DNA from: Streptomyces sp. P9-A4 | GTDB lineage: Bacteria; Actinomycetota; Actinomycetes; Streptomycetales; Streptomycetaceae | NCBI RefSeq assembly: GCF_036634195.1 | Contig: NZ_JAZIFY010000001.1 | Span: 5,404,501-5,468,500, forward strand | Direction of reading: 5' to 3' | DNA length: 64,000 bases | In this document: positions 37,322 through 45,686 of the stretch, one piece after another | How the letters are laid out: every line of letters begins with the position of its first letter | How positions within the stretch are numbered: position 1 is the stretch's first letter | Made by a program: the position numbers and the translations under genes | The notes under the pieces: model-generated | What the model was told of the DNA's origin: nothing | The model's database searches: none | The model's input: the letters and a program-made list of their open reading frames with translations, nothing else

Positions 37322-38902
37322 ACCGTTGTGGACCAGATCCCGAGCGAGCCCGCTGACGCCCGTGGCCGAGTGGCCGAGCTGCACGTCCTGCGCGAGCAGG
37401 CCCTCCGCGGCCCGAGCGAGCGGGCGACCGAGGCCCAGCACGCGAAGGGCAAGCTGACGGCGCGCGAGCGCATCGAGCTGCTGCTCGACCCTGGTTCCTT
37501 CAACGAGGTCGAGCAGCTGCGCCGGCACCGCGCCCAGGGCTTCGGCCTGGAGGCGAAGAAGCCCTACACCGACGGTGTCATCACCGGCTGGGGCACGGTC
37601 GAGGGCCGCACGGTCTTCGTCTACGCCCATGACTTCCGGATCTTCGGCGGCGCCCTCGGCGAGGCCCACGCCACCAAGATCCACAAGATCATGGACATGG
37701 CCATCGCGGCCGGCGCCCCGCTGGTCTCCCTGAACGACGGCGCCGGCGCCCGTATCCAGGAGGGCGTCTCGGCGCTCGCCGGCTACGGCGGCATCTTCCA
37801 GCGCAACACCCGAGCCTCGGGCGTCATCCCGCAGATCTCGGTGATGCTCGGCCCCTGCGCGGGCGGCGCGGCCTACAGCCCGGCCCTCACCGACTTCGTC
37901 TTCATGGTCCGCGAGACCTCGCAGATGTTCATCACGGGACCGGACGTCGTCAAGGCGGTCACCGGCGAGGAGATCACCCAGAACGGGCTCGGCGGCGCCG
38001 ACGTCCACGCGGGCGTCTCCGGCGTCTCCCACTTCGCCTACGACGACGAGGAGACCTGCATCGCGGAGGTCCGCTACCTCCTGTCGATGCTCCCGCAGAA
38101 CAACCGCGAGAACCCGCCGACCGTCGCCTCCGAGGACCCGGCGGACCGCCGCTCCGAGGTCCTGCTCGACCTGGTGCCCGCCGACGGCAACCGCCCGTAC
38201 GACATGCACAAGGTCATCGAGGAGCTCGTCGACGACGGCGACTACCTGGAGATCCACGAGCGCTGGGCCCGCAACATCATCTGCGCCCTCGCCCGCCTCG
38301 ACGGCCAGGTCGTCGGCATCGTCGCCAACCAGCCCCAGACGCTGGCCGGAGTCCTCGACATCGAGGCCTCCGAGAAGGCCGCCCGCTTCGTCCAGATGTG
38401 CGACGCCTTCAACATCCCGATCATCACCCTTCTGGACGTCCCCGGCTTCCTGCCGGGCGTCGACCAGGAGCATGGTGGAATCATCAGGCACGGCGCCAAG
38501 CTGCTCTACGCGTACTGCAACGCGACCGTGCCCCGGATCAGCCTGATCCTGCGCAAGGCCTACGGCGGCGCCTACATCGTCATGGACTCCCAGTCCATCG
38601 GCGCCGACCTGACGTACGCCTGGCCCACCAACGAAATCGCGGTCATGGGCGCCGAGGGCGCCGCCAACGTGATCTTCCGCAAGCAGATCGCCGAGGCCGA
38701 GGACCCCGAGGCCATGCGAGCCCGCATGGTCAAGGAGTACAAGGCCGAGCTGATGCACCCGTACTACGCGGCGGAGCGCGGCCTGGTCGACGACGTCATC
38801 GACCCCGCCGACACCCGCCAGGTGCTCATCAGGTCCCTCGCGATGCTCCGCACCAAGCACGCCGACCTGCCGTCCCGCAAGCACGGCAACCCGCCTCAGT
38901 AA
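37319..38902 (+). CDS. accB: Acyl-CoA carboxylase carboxyltransferase (beta) subunit
   Basis: 527 residues. It transfers CO2 from biotin to acyl-CoA. Conserved oxyanion segments: LVSLNDGAGARIQEG (N-half, GG near 139) and LDVPGFLPGVDQEHGGIIRHGAKLL (C-half). Residue 420 is Ile in GGAYIVMDSQS; in the S. coelicolor enzymes Ile at this position (AccB) versus Asp (PccB) was reported to set acetyl/propionyl/butyryl versus propionyl preference, so AccB-type broad specificity is predicted. Followed 14 nt later by accE, its small epsilon partner. The biotinylated alpha subunit is encoded elsewhere. Confidence 0.95.
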   Translation: MTVVDQIPSEPADARGRVAELHVLREQALRGPSERATEAQHAKGKLTARERIELLLDPGSFNEVEQLRRHRAQGFGLEAKKPYTDGVITGWGTVEGRTVFVYAHDFRIFGGALGEAHATKIHKIMDMAIAAGAPLVSLNDGAGARIQEGVSALAGYGGIFQRNTRASGVIPQISVMLGPCAGGAAYSPALTDFVFMVRETSQMFITGPDVVKAVTGEEITQNGLGGADVHAGVSGVSHFAYDDEETCIAEVRYLLSMLPQNNRENPPTVASEDPADRRSEVLLDLVPADGNRPYDMHKVIEELVDDGDYLEIHERWARNIICALARLDGQVVGIVANQPQTLAGVLDIEASEKAARFVQMCDAFNIPIITLLDVPGFLPGVDQEHGGIIRHGAKLLYAYCNATVPRISLILRKAYGGAYIVMDSQSIGADLTYAWPTNEIAVMGAEGAANVIFRKQIAEAEDPEAMRARMVKEYKAELMHPYYAAERGLVDDVIDPADTRQVLIRSLAMLRTKHADLPSRKHGNPPQ

Positions 38903-38916
38903 GAGGAGTCATCCAC

Positions 38917-39120
38917 GTGAGCACCCCTGCCAACCTTCTCCGCGTCGAGAAGGGCCACGCCGACCCCGAGGAGCTCGCCGCCATCACCGCGGTGCTGCTC
39001 GCCCGCGCGGCCTCCCAGCCCGCCGCCGACACCGCGGCCGACCACCGCGGCCGCACCACGGCCGGCTGGCGCCGCCTGGAGCGCGAGCACGGCTTCCGCG
39101 CCCCGCACAGCTGGCGCTGA
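38917..39120 (+). CDS. accE: Acyl-CoA carboxylase epsilon subunit
   Basis: 67 residues starting GTG 38917 behind AAGAGGAG. The pattern RVEKGHADPEELAAITAVLLARA and the C-terminal W..LERE.GFRAPHSW match AccE/PccE epsilon subunits, small proteins that increase activity of actinomycete carboxylases. Located right behind accB in the same transcript. Confidence 0.88.
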   Translation: MSTPANLLRVEKGHADPEELAAITAVLLARAASQPAADTAADHRGRTTAGWRRLEREHGFRAPHSWR

Positions 39121-39138
39121 CCCCGCGGCGATCCGCAC

Positions 39139-39184
39139 GAGGGAGGGCCGGAACCCGGTGAACACCGGGCTCCGGCCCTCCCTC
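39139..39184. terminator. Shared terminator between accE and the convergent kinase gene
   Basis: A 14-bp perfect stem (GAGGGAGGGCCGGA / TCCGGCCCTCCCTC) continues into CCCGGT/ACCGGG with a GAAC loop. It lies between convergent operons. Confidence 0.75.
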
Positions 39185-39217
39185 ACGTCCGGACCCGGGC
39201 CGTCGTCCGGACCCGGC

Positions 39218-40747
39218 CTACGGCCAGATCGCCTGGACCAGTGCGTAGACGCCCCAGATCAGGGCGGCCACGATGCCGCCCAGGATCAGCACGGCCGCGC
39301 AGCCCAACGCGATCTCCCCCTTGGTGAGCGGCTTCGTCGCGGCGGCGGGCTCGCCGCCGCCCGAGGGCGTGGCGCCGGACGGGTTCGGCGCCGTCGGGGG
39401 AGTACCGGACCGAGGGGGCGGGACCGACGCCCCGGCGGAACCGCCGGAGGGGGCCGGACCCGCCGTGGGCACCGAGGCGGAAGGACCGCTCGACGCCCCG
39501 GAGGCACGGGAGGCACCGGACGCCCCGGGCCGGGCGGAGGTCCCGGGCCGGGCCGAGGCCCCCGAAGCGGCCGGCGCACCCGATCCGGCCGGTCCGCCCG
39601 GTCGCGGCACCGAGCCGAGCGGGACGAACACCGACTCCTTCGCCCCCGCCGCGCCCCCCGCACCCGAGTTCCGCCTCGGACCCGCGACGAACGGGTCCGG
39701 CTGACCGGCCGCCCGGCGCCCGCACCACGGGCACGCCGTCAGATGACCGCCGTAGTGGTGGTCCGGCACGTCCGCGCACTGCACGACCGTCTCCCGCGCC
39801 TCGTCCAGCGCGTCCAGCCAGACCGCCGAGGACGGCCGCCGCCGGGGATCGCGCATCCCCGGCCCGAAGGTCCGCCGCGCCAGCTCCACCAGCCGGGGCG
39901 GCAGCACCTCGGGAGCGAGCAGCTGCGCGGGCACCCGCACCCGGTCCGGGTCGACCAGGAACGACGTGCCGCTCACGATGTTGTCCTTGCGGGTCGCCTC
40001 CGGGGCGCCGTACAGCGGAGCCCCGTCGAAGGGGTGGTTCCCGCCGGTGACCAGCTGGTAGACGAGGACGGCGAGCGCGAAGTCGTCCGCCTGCCGGGTC
40101 GGCGGCTCCCCGCGCTGCCGCTCGGGGCTCGCGTAGTCGTCGGTGAACACCTCGCAGCCGAAGGACTCACCGGTCAGCTTGTCCGTGAAGGCGAACGAGT
40201 CGCAGTCCAGGAACGTGACGTAGCCGTTCCCGTCGACGACCGCGTTGGCGCTCGACAGGTCGCCCACCACGAAGCCCTGCTGATGCAGCTCGGCCGTCAT
40301 GTACGCCAGGTTCGACGCCACCGCCAGCAGGAACTTCCAGTGCGCCCGGCCCTCGAAGCGGCGCAGCCGCACCGGCTTCTGCAGCAGCCCGCTCAGCTGG
40401 GTGTGCGCCGCCGGGTCCAGATACGGCATGCCGTAGCCGATCGCACTCCCGGCCGCCTCGATCGTGTCCACCGGCCACACCAGCATCGGCGGCTGACCGG
40501 GTGCCAGCCGTTCCCCGGCGAGCGGATCGGCCCGGAGCATCGCGGTGAGCCGGCGCAGCTGGGCGCCGTCGGGGATGCGGTCGTAGATCTTGGCGGCAAG
40601 GTCGGCGCGCTCGTTCAGCCGCCACACACTGCCCTGTCCACCCATCCCCAGCGGCTTGGGCACCCGGGTGACGCGGGTGCCGTCCCCGAGCGCCAGGGAG
40701 AGGCCGTCGAGGGAGATGTGTTCGCGGTTCTCGTCAGCGGTAGTCAT
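39218..40747 (-). CDS. Atypical protein kinase of a TerY-P-type triad, membrane-anchored
   Basis: 509 residues. Kinase domain ~25-300: PLGMGGQGSVWRL (P loop), LAAKIYD (Lys), and a non-canonical catalytic loop VVGDLSSANAVVD instead of HRDxKxxN, with FLDCDSFAF in place of DFG. Then a Cys-containing CPWCGRR knuckle, a long Pro/Ala/Gly/Ser linker (~385-480) and a C-terminal membrane helix (LGCAAVLILGGIVAALIWGVY). Its ATG 40747 overlaps the PP2C stop by four bases. Together with the VWA and PP2C genes it matches the TerY-P triad kinase lineage. Confidence 0.8.
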   Translation of the reverse strand: MTTADENREHISLDGLSLALGDGTRVTRVPKPLGMGGQGSVWRLNERADLAAKIYDRIPDGAQLRRLTAMLRADPLAGERLAPGQPPMLVWPVDTIEAAGSAIGYGMPYLDPAAHTQLSGLLQKPVRLRRFEGRAHWKFLLAVASNLAYMTAELHQQGFVVGDLSSANAVVDGNGYVTFLDCDSFAFTDKLTGESFGCEVFTDDYASPERQRGEPPTRQADDFALAVLVYQLVTGGNHPFDGAPLYGAPEATRKDNIVSGTSFLVDPDRVRVPAQLLAPEVLPPRLVELARRTFGPGMRDPRRRPSSAVWLDALDEARETVVQCADVPDHHYGGHLTACPWCGRRAAGQPDPFVAGPRRNSGAGGAAGAKESVFVPLGSVPRPGGPAGSGAPAASGASARPGTSARPGASGASRASGASSGPSASVPTAGPAPSGGSAGASVPPPRSGTPPTAPNPSGATPSGGGEPAAATKPLTKGEIALGCAAVLILGGIVAALIWGVYALVQAIWP

Positions 40748-41550
40748 GTCCGTATCGCCCACAGGAGAGTCTTGTCGTCCCCGGTCACCCGGGTGATCTG
40801 GTCCGATCCGAGGAACTCGGAGAGCCGCCGCTCCTCCTCGTCGTGGTCGTAGTCGGGCCGGCCGAGCCGGTCGAAGAGATGCCCGAGAAACGCGTCGTGC
40901 GGCATCGGGGGCCGCCCGGCCGGCGCCCGCCGCAGCAGGGCCTGGGTCAGCCCGTCGGTGGACAGCAGCACCCCGTCTATGCCGTCGTCGCGGACGCAGT
41001 CCACCCGGATCTGCCGGAGCGCGGTCGGCGAGCCCACGAACACGGTCTCGTTCGCGTACTCGCTGCCGGTGTGCGCGCGTGGCAGCAGATCGTACGAGGA
41101 GGGGTGCGCGGGATCGCCCACATCGGACCGGACGACCACGAGACCGTCACCGACCGACAGCTGCCCCAGCCAGCCCGGGGCGAGGACCACCACCGTCAGG
41201 GTGGTCGCGTACGGGGCGGGCGAATCGCCGCACCACCGCAGGAACGCGGCCCGCACCTCACGGAACGCGTCGGTCAGCGACGCCTTGCGCGCGTGCGCGT
41301 CCGGCAGCTGCTCCCAGGGCGTCACCAGCGGCTCGAACGCCCTGGTCGCCAGGCGTACGGCCTGCTTGGCGCCCTCCTCGGAGCGCGGCGCGCTCCCCGC
41401 GCCGTCCGCCACCGCGAGGACGAGCCCCGACGGGGTCTTGCGGCACCGCCACGCGTCCTGGCAGGGCATCCGCTCCCGCAGGTGCCGGTAGCCGATCGCG
41501 CTGGTGCCGTGCACCCGCCATCCCCTGTGCGGCCCGTCCGCCGGCCTCAC
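40744..41550 (-). CDS. PP2C-type protein phosphatase of the TerY-P-like triad
   Basis: 268 residues. PP2C motifs: GTSAIGYRHLRERMPCQDAW, VLAVADGAGSAPRSEEGA (metal Asp and Gly), LSVGDGLVVV, DGVLLSTDGLTQ and GDDKTLLWAI at the C-terminus. GTG 41550 overlaps the stop of the upstream VWA gene (GTGA), showing translational coupling; the longer open frame to 42045 is a shadow of that gene. It likely dephosphorylates the VWA protein or the kinase targets. Confidence 0.85.
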   Translation of the reverse strand: MRPADGPHRGWRVHGTSAIGYRHLRERMPCQDAWRCRKTPSGLVLAVADGAGSAPRSEEGAKQAVRLATRAFEPLVTPWEQLPDAHARKASLTDAFREVRAAFLRWCGDSPAPYATTLTVVVLAPGWLGQLSVGDGLVVVRSDVGDPAHPSSYDLLPRAHTGSEYANETVFVGSPTALRQIRVDCVRDDGIDGVLLSTDGLTQALLRRAPAGRPPMPHDAFLGHLFDRLGRPDYDHDEEERRLSEFLGSDQITRVTGDDKTLLWAIRT

Positions 41551-42335
41551 GCCGGGACCTGCCCGCCGCCGCGCCGGCGCTTCAGCCGGGCGAAGATCTC
41601 CTGGAACTCGGCCTCCGCCGCGCCGCCCTGGGTGGCCTTGGCGCTGTGCGACATCGCCGTGAGCAGCTCCGCGAACGGGAAGCCGTCCAGCCAGGCGTGG
41701 TAGTGCGGCGCCAGCTCCTGGAGCACCTCCTCGGCGCCCGCGTGCCGCTCGCCCACCCCCACCGCGAACAGCCGGAAGCGGCGCTCCTCCTCCGCCCTGC
41801 GCAGATCGGGCAGGAGTTCGCGGTAGGCGTGCGAGAACCGGCCCTCCTCGTCGCTCGGGAAGCCGTCCGTGACGACACAGATCTGCGGGCGGTAGTACGT
41901 CAGACCCTCGGCCCGCAGCCCCGCCTTGTAGTCGGCGACCACCTCCATCGCCAGGCGCAGCGCCCGGTCGAGGAGCGTCACGCCGTGCGCCCTGAGCACC
42001 GGAGGCCGGAACTCGTGGGCCGGTACGAATGGACTGTGCGGCCACACCGGGGCGGTGGCGCCGAGCGGGGTGGACCCCTGCCAGACCGTGATGCCGTCGC
42101 CGCCGCCGAAGGTGATCACGGCGACGTCGACGGCGGCGCTCAGCGCCATGTCCTCGGCGAGGCTCTCCGCCCAGGAACCGAGGGCGGTGTTGAGCGAGGA
42201 GATGGCGTCGTTCCGGGTCAGGGAGGTCGAGGTGTCCAGGCAGAGCAGCAGCGGCAGCCGCTGGGCGCTGTCGAACTCGAAGCCCATGTACGGAACGGGG
42301 AGCGGGGCTTCGTCGGGCTGAGGCGTGGGAGTCAC
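41547..42335 (-). CDS. VWA-domain protein (TerY-like)
   Basis: 262 residues. A single von Willebrand A domain with MIDAS LCLDTSTSLTRNDAI (DxSxS near residue 27-31), a conserved Thr in GVTLLDRAL and VVTDGFPSDEEGRF. TerY-type VWA proteins are typically found with PP2C and kinase genes in the same order, as here. GTG 42335 has GGAG upstream. No signal peptide. It is separated by 106 nt of GC-rich repeats from the upstream NfeD-like gene. Confidence 0.85.
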   Translation of the reverse strand: MTPTPQPDEAPLPVPYMGFEFDSAQRLPLLLCLDTSTSLTRNDAISSLNTALGSWAESLAEDMALSAAVDVAVITFGGGDGITVWQGSTPLGATAPVWPHSPFVPAHEFRPPVLRAHGVTLLDRALRLAMEVVADYKAGLRAEGLTYYRPQICVVTDGFPSDEEGRFSHAYRELLPDLRRAEEERRFRLFAVGVGERHAGAEEVLQELAPHYHAWLDGFPFAELLTAMSHSAKATQGGAAEAEFQEIFARLKRRRGGGQVPA

Positions 42336-42441
42336 GGCTACTCCGTGGAGCGATGGGTGGTCAGGGCGGGACGAGCGGGTACGGGGCGGTGCGGCGGTGC
42401 GGCGGACGTACGGACGTGTCGGCGAGCGGACGTGCGGAGGT

Positions 42442-43509
42442 TCAGCGGAGCGGACCGGCCTGGAACACCGGCGGTTCCGACTCCGGTACGAGGACCACGC
42501 GGACCCGGTCACCGGGGCACGGGTACGCCGAGGCGGCACCCTGCCAGTGGGCCCGGCACAGCGCGCCCTCCCACTCGACGTAGCCGTGCGGGCGCAGCCA
42601 GGTCGCGACGGTCGCGACGTCCCGCCGCCCGCCGGCCAGCGCCAGGGTGTCGAGGTCACGGCCGTCACCGCCCGGGAGCGCGGGGCCGTCGGCGGGGCCC
42701 TCGGGGAGCGGGGCGTGGCGGGGACCGGAGGGAGGTTCGGTACGGGAGGAGACGGGCGGGGCGGCCAGCGAACGCGCGGGCGGAAGGGCCCGCTGAGAGC
42801 CGGGCGCGGGGGCCTGGCGGTAGGCGGACGGGGCGGACCGCGAGGGTGCGGCGGTCTGCGGGTGAACCGGCCCCGTGGTCTGCTGCGGGTAGCCGGGCGC
42901 GGCGGTCTGCGCAGGTGGGGCGCCCTGCGGGTAGCCGGCCGGGGCGGTCCCCGGCGACGCGGCGGGCGGCTGCGGCTGCGGCTGCGGGCGCGGTTCGCCG
43001 GTCGCGGCCGGGGGTACGCGGTCGTCGCCGCCGTCCCGCTCGTGGACGAAGCCCGCACCGTCCAGCAGGGCGCGCCCGGCCTCCAGCAGCCGGTCGACAT
43101 GGCCCCACAGCCCGATGGTGCCCGGCGTCGGCGGGCGCTCGGCGTCGGGCACCTCGCCCACCCGCCCCGGAGCCTCCTGCCGTCCCTCGGGCTCGTGCCG
43201 CGCACCGGGCACGGGCGTCCCGTCGGGCTCCTGGCGACCGTCGGGCCCCCGGCCCTCCTCCGGTGTCCGCGCGCTCTCCGGATCTCCTGGCGTCTCCGGC
43301 TTCCTGGCGGCCTCCGGTTTCCGTGGCGTCCCGGCGTTCCGCGGGTCCTCCGGGGGCCGGGCGGACCCGGGCGGGCGGGGGACCTCCCGCCTCCGGCCGT
43401 CCTCCCGGCGTGGTCCCGAGCGCCACGAACCCGTACTGGCCCACATGATGGCGAGTGCCGCCGCCAGCGGTACCACCGTGATCGTCAGCAGGACGGCGGC
43501 CCATTCCAT
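42442..43509 (-). CDS. Membrane protein with proline-rich linker and NfeD-like C-terminal domain
   Basis: 355 residues. One N-terminal membrane helix (MEWAAVLLTITVVPLAAALAIMW), a very long Pro/Gly/Arg/Gln-rich linker (~30-290) with QPQPQP and GYPQ repeats, and a C-terminal segment (~300-350) GYVEWEGALCRAHW...GDRVRVVLVPESEPPVF resembling the OB-fold of NfeD proteins. ATG 43509 has GGGAG upstream and lies 4 nt after the previous stop. It probably tethers or scaffolds the signalling cluster at the membrane (inference). Confidence 0.65.
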   Translation of the reverse strand: MEWAAVLLTITVVPLAAALAIMWASTGSWRSGPRREDGRRREVPRPPGSARPPEDPRNAGTPRKPEAARKPETPGDPESARTPEEGRGPDGRQEPDGTPVPGARHEPEGRQEAPGRVGEVPDAERPPTPGTIGLWGHVDRLLEAGRALLDGAGFVHERDGGDDRVPPAATGEPRPQPQPQPPAASPGTAPAGYPQGAPPAQTAAPGYPQQTTGPVHPQTAAPSRSAPSAYRQAPAPGSQRALPPARSLAAPPVSSRTEPPSGPRHAPLPEGPADGPALPGGDGRDLDTLALAGGRRDVATVATWLRPHGYVEWEGALCRAHWQGAASAYPCPGDRVRVVLVPESEPPVFQAGPLR

Positions 43510-43513
43510 CCGG

Positions 43514-43990
43514 TCACTCCCGGGTCGCGAGGTCATCGGTGCTCCGCAGGACGAATCCGAGGTCGTGGCACTCACGCAGCAGTCGCACCGCCGCTTCGAG
43601 CAGCGTGTCGAGCGTCGACGCGAACCCGGTGGCGGTCAGGTGCGAGACGAGCGGCAGGGCGAGGACGGCGGAGAGCAGCGGCGCCTCGCTGCGGACGTCG
43701 CCGAGGATCGCCGTCGGCGTCACCTCGCGGGAGTTCCACGCGATCGCCGCCGCCGCGGTGGGCGCGAGCCGGTCGGGGGAGATCAGCGTCCCGTCGGTGA
43801 CGGCCACCACGAGGGACCCGGCGGCGCGGCTGACGTCCACGGTGAGCCGGGGCCCGGACGGGCCGCCGGCCCTGGCCTCCAGATAGAGGGCGCCGTCCTC
43901 GCTCGCCACGGGTTCGCCGACGCGGCGGGCCCATTCCCGCACCAGTGACTCCCAGCCGTCGCGCAGTTCGACGGCGTGTTCAGCGGGCAT
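43514..43990 (-). CDS. Protein of unknown function in the kinase/VWA cluster
   Basis: 158 residues with a mixed alpha/beta pattern: LYLEARAGGPSGPRLTVDVS, SLVVAVTDGTLISPDRL, AAAAIAWNSREVTPTAILGD, and a helical C-terminus with LLRECHDLGFVLRS. It loosely resembles YbjN or chaperone-like folds, but I cannot assign it. ATG 43990 overlaps the upstream kinase gene by 11 nt, so it is co-translated with it. Confidence 0.7.
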   Translation of the reverse strand: MPAEHAVELRDGWESLVREWARRVGEPVASEDGALYLEARAGGPSGPRLTVDVSRAAGSLVVAVTDGTLISPDRLAPTAAAAIAWNSREVTPTAILGDVRSEAPLLSAVLALPLVSHLTATGFASTLDTLLEAAVRLLRECHDLGFVLRSTDDLATRE

Positions 43991-44981
43991 GATGCAGAAC
44001 CGCCTTCCGGACGAGGTCCTGGGAGAGCCCCGAGGCGAGGAGCCGGGAGGCGATCGGGCGCAGCCCGCAGGGGTCGCTCGCGCCGCCCCGCGCGGGCACA
44101 TGGCAGCGGTGCGGGGGATCGGGGACGGGCTCGGTGCGCTCCCGGCCGCCCTCGGCGCCGCCGGGTTCGGTGCCGGGGCCGGTCCCGAGGAGGCCGGAGA
44201 GAGCGGTCATGAGGACGCCGGGCAGCGGGCGGTCGACCGCGGCGGTGGCCAGACAGGCGGTGATCAGTCCGGCGAGCGGCGTGGACACCCCGGTCAGCTC
44301 GGGGCTCGCGCCTTCGAGGACCTTGATGCTCGCGGGCAGTCCGGTGCCGAAGGCCGGGCGGCCGGTGGCCGCGTACGCGAGGACGGCGCCGAGGGCGAAG
44401 ACATCGACGGCGGGGGTCGGTTCGCGCCCCAGGACCTGCTCGGGCGCCATGTAGCCGTGGGTGCCGAGGACGGTGCCCGGGAGGGTCAGGCCCTTCGCCG
44501 CCGCCGTCGTACGGGCGATCCCGAAGTCGATGAGACGGGGTTCACCGCTCTCCAGGATGATGTTGCTGGGTTTGACGTCGCGGTGGATCACCCCGCGCGC
44601 GTGCACCTCGGAGAGCGCCTCCGCGAGCATGCAGCCGAGCGCCGCCACCTGCTGCTCGGGCAGCGGCCCGTCGCCGGTGACCCTGGCCTCCAGGGTGGGC
44701 CCCGCCACGTAACGGGTGGCGAGCCAGAGCGGCGGCCGGACGGTCTCGGCGGCGTAGACGGGCACGGTGTAGGGGCTGTGGACGTCGAGGAGGGCGTCCA
44801 CCTCGCGGGCGAAGCGCTGTCTGATCTCGTGGAGGTCGGCCAGCTCCCGGCGGATCACCTTGACCGCGAGCCGCTGCCCGGCGGGGGTCCGGCAGAGGTA
44901 GACCTTGCCCATGCCGCCGTTGCCGAGTGTGCGGACGACCGTGAAGTTGCCGATCCGGTCCGTACCGTCGTACGTGCTCAT
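43980..44981 (-). CDS. Canonical Ser/Thr protein kinase
   Basis: 333 residues. Full set of Hanks motifs: LGNGGMGKVYL, LAVKVIR, GVIHRDVKPSNI, LIDFGIAR and GYMAPEQV, so catalytically competent. The C-terminal ~80 residues are Pro/Gly-rich with no membrane helix. First gene of the six-gene minus-strand cluster (two kinases, unknown, NfeD-like, VWA, PP2C). A likely activator or target phosphorylator for the downstream triad. Confidence 0.92.
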   Translation of the reverse strand: MSTYDGTDRIGNFTVVRTLGNGGMGKVYLCRTPAGQRLAVKVIRRELADLHEIRQRFAREVDALLDVHSPYTVPVYAAETVRPPLWLATRYVAGPTLEARVTGDGPLPEQQVAALGCMLAEALSEVHARGVIHRDVKPSNIILESGEPRLIDFGIARTTAAAKGLTLPGTVLGTHGYMAPEQVLGREPTPAVDVFALGAVLAYAATGRPAFGTGLPASIKVLEGASPELTGVSTPLAGLITACLATAAVDRPLPGVLMTALSGLLGTGPGTEPGGAEGGRERTEPVPDPPHRCHVPARGGASDPCGLRPIASRLLASGLSQDLVRKAVLHHAR

Positions 44982-45044
44982 CCCGCCTCCCCCGAGGTCC
45001 CTCCGACAACGTAGTGGACGCGGCGTGGCGGGGTGACGGTTTCA

Positions 45045-45087
45045 CGCGGAAGGCCGCGTTCCCGGGAGGGGAACGCGGCCTTCCGCG
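45045..45087. terminator. Strong terminator after conservon 1
   Basis: A perfect 19-bp stem (CGCGGAAGGCCGCGTTCCC with its complement) and 5-nt loop lies 18 nt past cvnD and before the start of the kinase cluster. Confidence 0.8.
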
Positions 45088-45104
45088 GACAACGCCGGGG
45101 ACAG

Positions 45105-45686
45105 CTACCGGAGCCGGGCCATGAGGGCGTGCTCGACGAGCGTGATGAGAGCGCTCTTGGCGTCGGCGCGGTGGCGGGCGTCGGTGGTGATGATGGGGGT
45201 GTCGGGGCCGATCTGCAGGGCCTCGCGGACCTCCTCCGGCTGGTACGGCTGGGCGCCGTCGAAGCCGTTGAGGGCGATCACGAAGGGCAGACCGCTGTTC
45301 TCGAAGTAGTCGACCGCCGGGAAGCAGTCGGCGAGACGGCGGGTGTCGACGAGGACGACGGCGCCGATGGCGCCGCGGACCAGGTCGTCCCACATGAACC
45401 AGAAACGGTCCTGTCCGGGGGTGCCGAACAGGTACAGGATCAGGTCCTGGTCCAGGGTGATGCGGCCGAAGTCCATGGCGACGGTCGTCGTCGTTTTGTC
45501 GCCGGTGTGCGTGAGGTCGTCGATGCCCGCGGAGGCGGAGGTCATGACGGCTTCGGTACGCAGCGGGTTGATCTCAGAGACGGCGCCCACGAACGTGGTC
45601 TTGCCCACGCCGAAGCCACCCGCCACCACGATCTTCGCGCTGGTGGTTGAACGGGCCGCGCCGCCGCTAGAGCTTGCGAAGTCCAC
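45105..45686 (-). CDS. cvnD: Conservon 1 GTPase
   Basis: 193 residues. Small Ras-like GTPase of the CvnD/MglA type: G1 GGFGVGKTT, G2/G3 region LFGTPGQDRFWFMWDDL, G4 NGFDGA. Conservon GTPases act with CvnA/B/C at the membrane. GTG 45686 lies inside the end of cvnC (20-nt overlap). Residue differences to the second conservon copy at 50370-50951 are only two (D/G near residue 63 and the final R/K). Confidence 0.95.
   Translation of the reverse strand: MDFASSSGGAARSTTSAKIVVAGGFGVGKTTFVGAVSEINPLRTEAVMTSASAGIDDLTHTGDKTTTTVAMDFGRITLDQDLILYLFGTPGQDRFWFMWDDLVRGAIGAVVLVDTRRLADCFPAVDYFENSGLPFVIALNGFDGAQPYQPEEVREALQIGPDTPIITTDARHRADAKSALITLVEHALMARLR

Noticed and set aside
40744..42045. Longer version of the PP2C gene starting near 42045
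   Set aside because: The extra N-terminus overlaps the VWA gene in another frame and reads Arg/Gly/Ala-rich; GTG 41550 with a GTGA overlap is the natural start.
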